The notes under the pieces: model-generated
Databases searched by the model: none
The model's input: the letters and a program-made list of their open reading frames with translations, nothing else
Told to the model about the DNA's origin: nothing
Source: Azoarcus sp.
Lineage (GTDB): Bacteria; Pseudomonadota; Gammaproteobacteria; Burkholderiales; Rhodocyclaceae
Direction of reading: 5' to 3'
DNA: 5,496 bases
Assembly (NCBI GenBank): GCA_031282905.1
Contig: JAITCV010000054.1
Location: forward strand, 1-5,496
Made by a program: the position numbers and the translations under genes
Shown: one piece after another, positions 1 to 5,029 of the stretch
How the letters are laid out: every line of letters starts with the position of its first letter
Position numbering within the stretch: position 1 is the first letter of the stretch

Positions 1-80
1 GAGTCAAGAAGAACATTGATCGAGATTGAATAAATTTCACGGGTGATGTTGACCTGCATGACGTTGCTGGATTAGCATCC
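1..80. repeat. Diverged direct repeat, copy 1
   Basis: This stretch aligns without gaps to 224-303 at a constant offset of 223 bases, with 61 of 80 bases identical by hand count. The best conserved blocks are the first ten bases (gagtcaagaa), the block tttcac, and a 16-base identical core ttgacctgcatgacgt at 49-64 followed by ctggatta. The copy may extend beyond the left edge of the window. I do not recognise the family. The even spread of substitutions and lack of indels suggest an old duplication or two members of a dispersed intergenic repeat. Confidence 0.7.
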
Positions 81-223
81 GATTCGCTTCACGACGGTGA
101 GAAGACATCTTCCCGAACATCATGCCAATTCTGGATGTCATTGCGACGGATGTCATGGTTTGCCGTACTTTCCCCACCATCTGCCGGGAAATCCGCCCGA
201 TCTGCCTTCGCGGTATCCGGCAT

Positions 224-303
224 GAGTCAAGAAAAACCTTCATCAAGGTGTAACAAGTTTCACGAAAGGGCTTGACCTGCATGACGTGACTGGATTAGGA
301 TTC
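224..303. repeat. Diverged direct repeat, copy 2
   Basis: This is the second copy of the repeat at 1-80, with the identical 16-base core at 272-287. It lies about 100 bases upstream of the pilin gene. The core begins with TTGACC, which resembles a sigma-70 -35 hexamer, but the sequence 17 bases downstream (ttagga) is a poor -10 match, so a promoter role is only a possibility. On the minus strand both copies read TAA, four sense codons, then ATG CAG GTC, so a short frame opens at the same place in each. No convincing protein results. Confidence 0.7.
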
Positions 304-401
304 CGTCCGCGTTACACAAGTGGGATTGGGGGCATCCACGCTACCTAGCCCCTCTCCCGTATCATGTACTTCATTGGAAAATCAACCATCATGCACACAG
401 T

Positions 402-695
402 TTGACCAAACTTCGCCGTTTCGCTCGTCAAGCCGGGCAAGGCATGACGGAATACATCATCATCGTGGCGGTCATCGCCATTGGTTCCATCGCCGTGTAT
501 TCGTACTTTGGCGATGTCTTGCGCAACCAAACGGCGGCGGCGGCAGCGGCGCTGGCCGGTGGAAGCGGTGCGGAGCAGACCGGAAATGCGGGTACGGCTG
601 CAGAGAATGCGGGGAAGAATGTCGCGAAAAGTCTGTCCGATTTCGCGGAAGGAAAAGGAACTGGATCTGGATCTGGAGCTACCCCAGCCCCATAA
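402..695 (+). CDS. Flp/type IVb-like pilin subunit
   Basis: This encodes a 97-residue small prepilin. The short basic leader (residues 1-12) ends at a glycine and is followed by QGMTEY, giving the Flp-type pattern G-XXXX-EY. Cleavage by a prepilin peptidase would fall after G12 and leave E17 at position +5 and Y18 at +6. Residues 19-35 form the hydrophobic helix expected to span the inner membrane and pack in the pilus core. The remainder is a low-complexity tail rich in Ala, Gly, Ser and Thr, including a six-alanine run and a GSGSG repeat near the end. The start is a TTG: no in-frame ATG exists upstream, and the next in-frame ATG (444) would remove the processing site. The Shine-Dalgarno is weak. 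No Tad or Cpa assembly genes are in the window, so the machinery must lie elsewhere or the protein may work as an isolated pilin-like component. The family call is fairly firm; the role in a pilus is inferred. Confidence 0.8.
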   Translation: MTKLRRFARQAGQGMTEYIIIVAVIAIGSIAVYSYFGDVLRNQTAAAAAALAGGSGAEQTGNAGTAAENAGKNVAKSLSDFAEGKGTGSGSGATPAP

Positions 696-710
696 CCTTC
701 CGTTTTTCCT

Positions 711-744
711 GTCCAGCCTTTTTCTGTCTGGGAAAAGGCTGGAC
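711..744. terminator. Perfect 12-bp inverted repeat after the pilin gene
   Basis: The arms gtccagcctttt (711-722) and aaaaggctggac (733-744) pair perfectly around a 10-base loop, beginning 15 bases after the pilin stop codon. The position fits a transcript end or an RNA 3' stabilising hairpin. The T run lies inside the loop-proximal part of the stem rather than after it, and no U-rich tail follows on either strand, so a standard Rho-independent terminator is not certain. Confidence 0.45.
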
Positions 745-818
745 GGCTGACTGCATGGAACGAGATGAAATGCTCGTCGTCGGAATGAAGGCAAGGGTAC
801 GGCGCGTTTGCTAAAAAA

Positions 819-830
819 ATCCAATTGGAT
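819..830. promoter_or_regulatory. 12-bp palindrome upstream of the OmpA-family gene
   Basis: The sequence atccaattggat is a perfect 12-base palindrome, preceded by an A7 run at 813-819. It ends 23 bases before the ATG at 854, where a dimeric regulator or a local RNA structure could act. No regulator is identified and no clear promoter hexamers were seen. Chance occurrence is possible. Confidence 0.3.
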
Positions 831-853
831 GTTCGTGAATCAAGGGGTTTGTC

Positions 854-2272
854 ATGCTACTAAAGCCTGTTTTCCTGTTGTCATTGTTTCTCGCCGCCTC
901 ATGCATGGCACAATCCGTCGCGCCGAGCGCAAGTCACGAATTAATTGATGTGGTGAGCTTTTTCAACGGTGGATTTCCTTATACTTTCGAGAAGCAGGTT
1001 AACCCAAGTCGGCACGCCGACCAGCTTAGGGTAATCAGCCGAGGGCGCACGACCAACTACTTTAGGCGTAACGATCTCAGTGAAGGCGGTAGCCTGGATG
1101 CTATCCTTTTCTACGCGCTCGCGGCCCCAGCGACAATCGAGTCTTTTCGAGTTGCTGGGGGAGGAGGAAAGTGGGACTATATCCCGCGCCGGATCGCTTT
1201 TGCGGTGTCTTCGTTGCCTGTCGGCAATTTCCAGACAGTGGCGGAATTTGATGTGCCGGAATCCGCCGTTTCGCGCGGCAGCTATGATTTTTCTATTCCG
1301 GTCAAACAAAAAATATCCGGGCGCTACCTGCGCGTCACCCTGTCCGACTCAAGATTTGGACAATACCAACTTTCCTATTTCAGCGCTTTGGGCCGTTTCG
1401 ATCAACCGACCGAACTACGGGAAGATTTTAGCGGCATTTACGGAATGCACGGGATAAGCCAAGACATGGTTTCCCTCGCCGATAACGCCATGGTGGAGCA
1501 GCAGAAAGGCACAGCCTTTTTTCCTTACCTGATCTTGCAGCAGAACGGCAACCAAGTGAGCGGCTGTTACGGTTATGCTAAGAATAACGGCGGTCGCGGC
1601 GGAAAGTTGCAGCTTGATGAGATCAGTGAGGTGGTGGGCACGTTTACGGGCGGTGTGGAAAACAACGTCTTCCGTTTTACCCGCACTTATGCTGAGGATG
1701 GCAGCCAAAGCCAGGGAGCGATGGCGCTTGATCCCGTCGCGGAAAACATCACCAGAGATATCTACAACAAGGTGGGCTACCTATTGGTGGAACGGAACAG
1801 CGGCAAGGGAGGCGAAGGCGCGTTCCGGGTCAACCTCACTCGCAGTTCCAACACCCCCGTTGCCTGCGCCGTCACCGGCCAAAAAGAAAAAGCCCCCGAC
1901 GAAGTCATGGCCGAAAATCTGGAAAAAACCGGCAAGCTGCAACTCTACGGAGTCAATTTCGATTTCGATTCCGACGTGCTGCGCCCGGAATCGAGCACCG
2001 TATTGGATGAAGTGGTCAAACTCGCCAATGCCAACCCGAGCTGGAAATTCGAGATTGGCGGTCATACGGACAGCATCGGTTCCGCTGATTACAACCTGAA
2101 ACTCTCGGATCGCCGTGCCGCCTCGGTGGTGCGTTACCTGACCGGCAAGGGCATCGACGCCGCCCGCCTGAGTTCCAAGGGCTACGGCGCAACCCGCCCG
2201 CTCGTTCCCGAAACCGACGGCAACGACACCGCCCGCGCCCAGAACCGGCGCGTGGAGTTGGTCAAGCAGTGA
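854..2272 (+). CDS. Secreted OmpA-family protein with N-terminal discoidin-like region
   Basis: This 472-residue protein has a signal peptide at residues 1-19. LAASC17 could serve as a lipobox, and cleavage after MA (residue 19) by signal peptidase I is the alternative. Residues about 45-182 look like a discoidin (F5/8 type C) beta-sandwich, with alternating strands and the segment SGRYLRVTL. Residues about 190-335 form a second beta-rich region with ILQQNGNQVSGCYGY and VFRFTRT, resembling lipocalin-like small barrels. Residues about 362-472 are an OmpA C-terminal domain: VNFDFDSDVLRP, GHTDS and NRRVEL are typical. D406 and R421, 15 residues apart, match the pair that binds diaminopimelate in peptidoglycan in characterised OmpA proteins. 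C238 and C338 are the only cysteines after C17 and could form a disulfide. An AAGGGG Shine-Dalgarno at 842-847, six bases from ATG, supports the start. It should anchor an envelope structure to the cell wall. The ligand of the N-terminal regions is unknown. Confidence 0.93.
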   Translation: MLLKPVFLLSLFLAASCMAQSVAPSASHELIDVVSFFNGGFPYTFEKQVNPSRHADQLRVISRGRTTNYFRRNDLSEGGSLDAILFYALAAPATIESFRVAGGGGKWDYIPRRIAFAVSSLPVGNFQTVAEFDVPESAVSRGSYDFSIPVKQKISGRYLRVTLSDSRFGQYQLSYFSALGRFDQPTELREDFSGIYGMHGISQDMVSLADNAMVEQQKGTAFFPYLILQQNGNQVSGCYGYAKNNGGRGGKLQLDEISEVVGTFTGGVENNVFRFTRTYAEDGSQSQGAMALDPVAENITRDIYNKVGYLLVERNSGKGGEGAFRVNLTRSSNTPVACAVTGQKEKAPDEVMAENLEKTGKLQLYGVNFDFDSDVLRPESSTVLDEVVKLANANPSWKFEIGGHTDSIGSADYNLKLSDRRAASVVRYLTGKGIDAARLSSKGYGATRPLVPETDGNDTARAQNRRVELVKQ

Positions 2273-2293
2273 GGGTCAAGGTCAAGCAGTGAG
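2260..2293. repeat. Short direct repeat at the end of the OmpA-family gene
   Basis: The 14-base block ggtcaagcagtgag occurs at 2260-2273, covering the last codons and the TGA stop, and again at 2280-2293, a 20-base offset. A third partial unit, ggtcaag, sits at 2274-2280. The pattern fits replication slippage that copied the gene's 3' end without altering the protein. Confidence 0.75.
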
Positions 2294-2426
2294 TTGGCTA
2301 ACATGGACACGAGGTCAAACATGCAGACCCTCGCCAAGGGACAACCGTCCCTCCAAAGGAAATATCCAAGCGTACCGGGATAGAGGCTGATACGGCTTGG
2401 GTGCAATCCAAAGTGGAGGAAAAGTC

Positions 2427-2446
2427 TTGCCGCAATTTGCCGCAAT
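2427..2446. repeat. Exact tandem duplication of a 10-mer
   Basis: The 10-mer ttgccgcaat occurs twice head to tail at 2427-2436 and 2437-2446. It lies 19 bases before the REP-like element. No function can be assigned. Confidence 0.6.
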
Positions 2447-2465
2447 GACAAGGCGGGGCGGTTTT

Positions 2466-2597
2466 GTAGGTTGGATAAGCGTAGCGTAATCCGACATTCG
2501 TCCCCACGATGCGCAGCACAAGCAAATCAAAGAACAGCGGCGCTTTGCGCCGGTGATGAACCCATGTCGGATTACGCCTTCGGCTTATCCAACCTAC
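2466..2597. repeat. REP/MITE-like palindromic element
   Basis: Two arms of about 32-34 bases (2466-2497 and 2564-2597) are inverted copies. They share a 15-base outer block beginning gtaggttggataagc and a 14-base inner block gcgtaatccgacat, differing only by a small change in between. Each arm can itself fold imperfectly, because ggat-aagc and gcgt-aatcc face each other. The 66-base spacer contains another hairpin, cggcgc-ttt-gcgccg, at 2538-2552. The ggataagc...gcgtaatcc consensus resembles palindromic repeats scattered through intergenic DNA of many proteobacteria, recalled from memory and not searched. No transposase gene and no clear target-site duplication are visible, so it is likely a non-autonomous element or RNA-structuring repeat. 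Confidence 0.75.
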
Positions 2598-2719
2598 GAA
2601 ACACGGTGCTTCGCGCCTCGCAATGGCGAGGTCGTTGGGGTAAATATTACTATCGGTAATTTTGGCCTCAAAGATTCAAAAACATGCGGGTGCTCACATT
2701 GTTTCTGCGAGGCCAAGAA

Positions 2720-3049
2720 ATGGATGAAAATGAGAAAAAAATCAGAATTCGCGTGTTGCTGTCGCTTCAGCGCGCATTAGTTGGATCGGTTACAAAAAAC
2801 ATGCTGGCGGTTTATGTTTCATGGACTGAGACAGACGTGCATGTCAGGTTTTTTTTTGAAAATGCTGTTTCACCTTTTGAGAGTGAATTGGTCAGCATTA
2901 TTGAAACAGAGATGACAGCGGATATTCCGACGCATAAGATAAACTCTAGCATGGAATCATCATGTAATATTGATGAATTGCCGAAACCATTTGCCAATGA
3001 AGTAATCGTATTTGGACGTGCGAAGGATGAAAATTTTACCGAGCAGTAA
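2720..3049 (+). CDS. AT-rich small protein of unknown function
   Basis: This encodes a 109-residue soluble protein with no signal peptide or membrane segment. ATG 2720 is chosen because GAGG at 2709-2712 sits seven bases upstream. An in-frame ATG at 2684 would add 12 residues but has no clear Shine-Dalgarno. The N-terminal half is predicted mixed helix and strand: LSLQRALVG (15-23), then the strands MLAVYVSW and VHVRFFFE (40-47), then an acidic helix with VSIIETEMTADIP (58-70). From memory this order (QRAL, a RFxFE strand, ETE..AD) resembles an uncharacterised roughly 100-residue family with immunity-protein-like shape; this is weak and unchecked. The gene is visibly AT-richer than its neighbours, contains a run of nine T at 2849-2857 within FFF codons, and follows a repeat-rich region, all suggesting recent acquisition. 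It converges on the permease genes. Confidence 0.7.
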   Translation: MDENEKKIRIRVLLSLQRALVGSVTKNMLAVYVSWTETDVHVRFFFENAVSPFESELVSIIETEMTADIPTHKINSSMESSCNIDELPKPFANEVIVFGRAKDENFTEQ

Positions 3050-3064
3050 TGGCTTCCTGTGTCT

Positions 3065-3091
3065 GGTCACCATCTGTTGCTATTGGTGGCC
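3065..3091 (+). terminator. Hairpin downstream of the small AT-rich gene
   Basis: The arms ggtcacca (3065-3072) and tggtggcc (3084-3091) form an 8-bp stem with one G-U wobble around an 11-base loop, 15 bases past the stop codon at 3049. No U-rich tail follows, so it is a weak terminator candidate. Confidence 0.3.
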
Positions 3092-3202
3092 CATGCTGTT
3101 CGATTCGAGAAAAATAAAGTTGACGTGTTATAACCAAAACCATCTGTGTGTATAAGCTGCAAAAGGATTCTACTTGTCAATGTTATTGTCGCTGATTCCT
3201 TA

Positions 3203-3239
3203 TTGTCTCAATGCCTCGCAAAATATGGTGTTGAGACGA
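3203..3239. terminator. Inverted repeat at the 3' end of the permease genes
   Basis: The arms gtctcaa (3205-3211) and ttgagac (3231-3237) match perfectly, and c3214-c3215 with g3227-g3228 can extend the stem. It begins two bases beyond the stop codon of the second permease on the minus strand, a normal terminator position between convergent genes. Read from the plus strand the two intervening positions are G-U wobbles, making an almost continuous 11-bp stem; read from the minus strand they are mismatches. No T run follows on either side. Confidence 0.35.
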
Positions 3240-4019
3240 CTATATCGTCCCGCGCCAACGCAGCAGATGCGACGATAGCGCCTGGATTGCGGCATTGAAA
3301 AGAAAACCGAGCGCGCCGATCAGCACGATGCCGAACATCACTACTTCCATGTGGAAATGCTCCTGCCCCTCGCGCAGTACCGAGCCGATGCCGACGGAGA
3401 AACTGACCAGGGTTTCGACGCCGATCGTGGCCAGCCAGGCGGCAATGAACGCGAGTTGCAGGCCAGATGAGATCGATGGCAGCGCCGCAGGCAGGATCAC
3501 CCTGAACAGCATCGCTCGGCGCGACAGACACATTGCACGCCCGACTTCCAGATATTGCGGCGGAATGCTGCGGATGCCTTCCTGGACGTTCATCGTCATC
3601 GGCTTGAAGGCGGCAATGGCGATGAATCCCACCCGCATGGCTTCGCCGATGCCGAACCAAGCGGTGAGCAAGGGAATCCAGGCGAACATCGCAATCTGGC
3701 GAAAGACATGGAAAGTCGGGCCGATCAGTTTGTCGGCGCGCGCGGAAAATCCCAGCCAGAAGCCGAGTGCGAGACCGGCGGCGGAGCCGATGAGTGCGCC
3801 TTCGATGTTGCGCAACAGACTGGCGCCCACGCCGTTCACAATCAGCTTCTGCACGACCGGGTCCAGTGGCGCGCGCACGACCTTGGCGAGTGGCGCAAAC
3901 AGCCTCGGGTCTACCCAGCCGAATGCGCCCGCGCTCCACCACAGGGCGAGCAGGGTCAGGGGCAGAGCCAGTCCAAGAACCCGTTTGCGCGTACGAGGCG
4001 TCAGCCAAGAGGAAGCCAT
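3240..4019 (-). CDS. ABC-transporter permease, SsuC/TauC-like (second of pair)
   Basis: This 259-residue inner-membrane protein is the second permease of an importer for a nitrate-, sulfonate- or taurine-type solute. Hydrophobic segments occur at about residues 14-33, 72-92, 109-125, 128-142, 186-205 and 225-243, the six-helix layout of the BPD-transporter inner-membrane family. The cytoplasmic coupling loop that meets the ATPase is at 158-177, starting EVGRAMCLSRR and ending RVILP, then AALPSISSGL. The usually invariant glycine of this EAA loop is replaced by C164. The start is ATG 4019, 11 bases after the stop of the preceding permease; no good Shine-Dalgarno is visible, so translational coupling is likely. 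The same frame stays open further upstream, but that part overlaps the first permease and has no family similarity. Length is normal. The two permeases are recognisably paralogous, pointing to a heterodimeric channel. The substrate cannot be read from sequence. Confidence 0.93.
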   Translation of the reverse strand: MASSWLTPRTRKRVLGLALPLTLLALWWSAGAFGWVDPRLFAPLAKVVRAPLDPVVQKLIVNGVGASLLRNIEGALIGSAAGLALGFWLGFSARADKLIGPTFHVFRQIAMFAWIPLLTAWFGIGEAMRVGFIAIAAFKPMTMNVQEGIRSIPPQYLEVGRAMCLSRRAMLFRVILPAALPSISSGLQLAFIAAWLATIGVETLVSFSVGIGSVLREGQEHFHMEVVMFGIVLIGALGFLFNAAIQALSSHLLRWRGTI

Positions 4020-4030
4020 GCGATTCGCTG

Positions 4031-4906
4031 TTATGCAATGTCGATGACAGCCGCCTGACGCCACACGCCCAGACGCCGCTCCAGGACGCGCATGCCGCTG
4101 TCCATCGCCAGGCCGATGACGCCGATGACCACGATGCCGACAAAAACGAGGTCGAGCTGGAATACCAGCCTGCCCCAGTTCATCAGATAGCCGATGCCGA
4201 CGGTCGAGGCGAGCAGTTCGACCCCGATCAGGGAAACCCACGCATGCGCCAACCCCTGGCGCATGCCGCTGAACACCGGGGGAATGGTGGCGGGCAGGAT
4301 CAGGCGGGTGAGCAGGGCGAGGCGGGTCAGGCGGCAGACGCGGGCCACTTCGAAATAGGCTTCTGGAATGGCGCGGATGCCGCTGAATGTGTTGATGCAC
4401 ATCGGCACCAGTGTCGATTTGACGATGATGATCAGTTTGAGCGCCTCGCCGATGCCGAACATCATCATCAGCAAGGGCAGCCATGCCATGGTGGGTACCT
4501 GGCAAAAGGCGCGGAAGGTTGGATGGATCAGTTCTTCCATGGGGCGCGACATGCCCATCAGCAAGCCCAGGCCGATGCCGGCCACGGCGCCGACGAGAAA
4601 TCCTTGTCCTACCCGCGTGATGCTGGCGCCGACATGGCGGGCCAGTTCGCCGGAGGCCGTCAGCTCGATGAAAGCCTTCACGACTTCAGCCGGCGAGGGC
4701 AAGACGACCGCTGGCAGGAGCGTGAGCAGGCTGCTGGCTTGCCATAGCACGAACAGGGCGAGGGGGAGCAGCCAGGGCAGCGTGGCCGATGGCAGGCGTG
4801 GAAGGCGCAGGCCGCCTCCGGTCAGCCGGAAATGACGCTTGCTCGTGGACGGCTTGCGCAAGGCGGGCACGGGTATCCGGGAAAAGCAGGCGGGCATTTC
4901 GGGCAT
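4031..4906 (-). CDS. ABC-transporter permease, SsuC/TauC-like (first of pair)
   Basis: This 291-residue inner-membrane permease probably pairs with the product of the next gene. A basic, non-hydrophobic N-terminus (about 40 residues) precedes hydrophobic segments at about 43-64, 101-119, 139-152, 155-172, 222-240 and 250-268. The segment LPSPAEVVKAF (69-79) after the first helix is typical of the nitrate/sulfonate/taurine permease family. The coupling loop is 186-205, from EVARVCRLTR to RLILP, followed by ATIPPVFSGMRQGL. Its expected central glycine is replaced by R192. ATG 4906 is supported by gagaaag four bases upstream; ATG 4897 is an alternative. A 123-base gap containing a hairpin with a U-rich tail separates it from the ferredoxin gene, so its expression may depend on readthrough or on a promoter I cannot see. 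No substrate-binding protein or ATPase is in the window. Confidence 0.94.
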   Translation of the reverse strand: MPEMPACFSRIPVPALRKPSTSKRHFRLTGGGLRLPRLPSATLPWLLPLALFVLWQASSLLTLLPAVVLPSPAEVVKAFIELTASGELARHVGASITRVGQGFLVGAVAGIGLGLLMGMSRPMEELIHPTFRAFCQVPTMAWLPLLMMMFGIGEALKLIIIVKSTLVPMCINTFSGIRAIPEAYFEVARVCRLTRLALLTRLILPATIPPVFSGMRQGLAHAWVSLIGVELLASTVGIGYLMNWGRLVFQLDLVFVGIVVIGVIGLAMDSGMRVLERRLGVWRQAAVIDIA

Positions 4907-4927
4907 TGGGCTTTCTCACGGTGAAAT

Positions 4928-4951
4928 GAGGAAACAGCGGAGGAAACAGCG
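4928..4951. repeat. Perfect tandem 12-bp repeat ahead of the first permease
   Basis: The plus-strand unit gaggaaacagcg occurs twice without a gap (4928-4939 and 4940-4951); on the transcribed minus strand it reads cgctgtttcctc twice. It lies in the leader 22-45 bases before the permease start at 4906, just after the U-rich run of the hairpin. It could bind a protein or RNA regulator, or be a slippage product. Confidence 0.6.
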
Positions 4952-5022
4952 AAAAAAACAACGAAGGAAAAGCGGAACGGTCGGCGCGTCGTTGTTCTTT
5001 CACGCGGGCGCGCCGCCGTTTC
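4952..5022 (-). terminator. Rho-independent terminator or attenuator between ferredoxin and permease genes
   Basis: Plus-strand segments 4976-4980 plus 4982-4988 pair with 5009-5015 plus 5016-5020, giving 5 bp, a single bulged base (t4981) and 7 bp of GC-rich stem around a 20-base loop; g4975 and g4974 can add a wobble and a pair. In the minus-strand transcript the stem is followed after a few bases by a U-rich run from 4971 to 4952 (TTTT, TT, TT, then T7). It starts eight bases after the ferredoxin stop. This is the best terminator-like structure in the window. Because the permease genes lie just beyond in the same direction, partial termination or attenuation is possible. Confidence 0.6.
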
Positions 5023-5029
5023 CGTGCGC

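Larger units (their letters stand above)
1..401. other. Intergenic region with no convincing gene
   Basis: About 400 bases precede the pilin gene. Apart from the two diverged repeat copies, the region between them (81-223) holds a 9-base direct repeat (ggatgtcat at 133-141 and 148-156) and nothing that looks coding. A minus-strand open frame of 81 codons at 37-282 starts inside repeat copy 2 and ends inside copy 1. It has no recognisable domain and is arginine- and methionine-rich, so I treat it as spurious. A TATCAT box at 360-365 could be a -10 element for the pilin gene, but no -35 match is seen at the right distance. Confidence 0.5.
2273..2719. other. Gene-free intergenic region rich in repeats and hairpins
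   Basis: About 450 bases contain no convincing gene. In order they hold the duplicated end of the preceding gene, a 6-bp stem with AACC loop (2337-2352), complementary segments 2350-2355 with 2414-2419 and 2366-2374 with 2391-2400, an exact tandem 10-mer ttgccgcaat (2427-2446), the REP-like inverted repeat (2466-2597), a 6-bp stem cctcgc/gcgagg (2616-2631) and a weak AT-rich 5-bp stem (2646-2660). The AT-rich gene starts at 2720. Short open frames here are by-products of the palindromes. Confidence 0.6.

Noticed and set aside
37..282. Minus-strand open frame of 81 codons
   Set aside because: It begins and ends inside the two copies of the diverged repeat, has no recognisable domain or Shine-Dalgarno, and its composition is atypical, so it is most likely a by-product of the repeat.
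272..300. Possible sigma-70 promoter (TTGACC then ttagga at 17 bases)
   Set aside because: The -35 match is good but the -10 is poor, and TTGACC is part of a repeat present twice, so it is not listed as a promoter.
320..824. Long open frames on both strands overlapping the pilin gene
   Set aside because: They are other-frame readings of the GC-rich pilin sequence; only the 402-695 frame has a prepilin site and hydrophobic helix.
2298..2659. Short open frames on both strands across the REP-like element
   Set aside because: Their translations come from the palindromic arms and show no domain; such frames are typical false genes in this kind of repeat.
4020..4505. Upstream extension of the second permease frame by 162 codons
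   Set aside because: The extension overlaps the first permease in another frame and reads as Arg/His/Pro-rich shadow sequence; ATG 4019 begins a normal permease N-terminus.
3295..4835. Plus-strand open frames opposite the permeases
   Set aside because: They are antisense shadows of two well-supported membrane proteins and have no membrane segments or motifs of their own.
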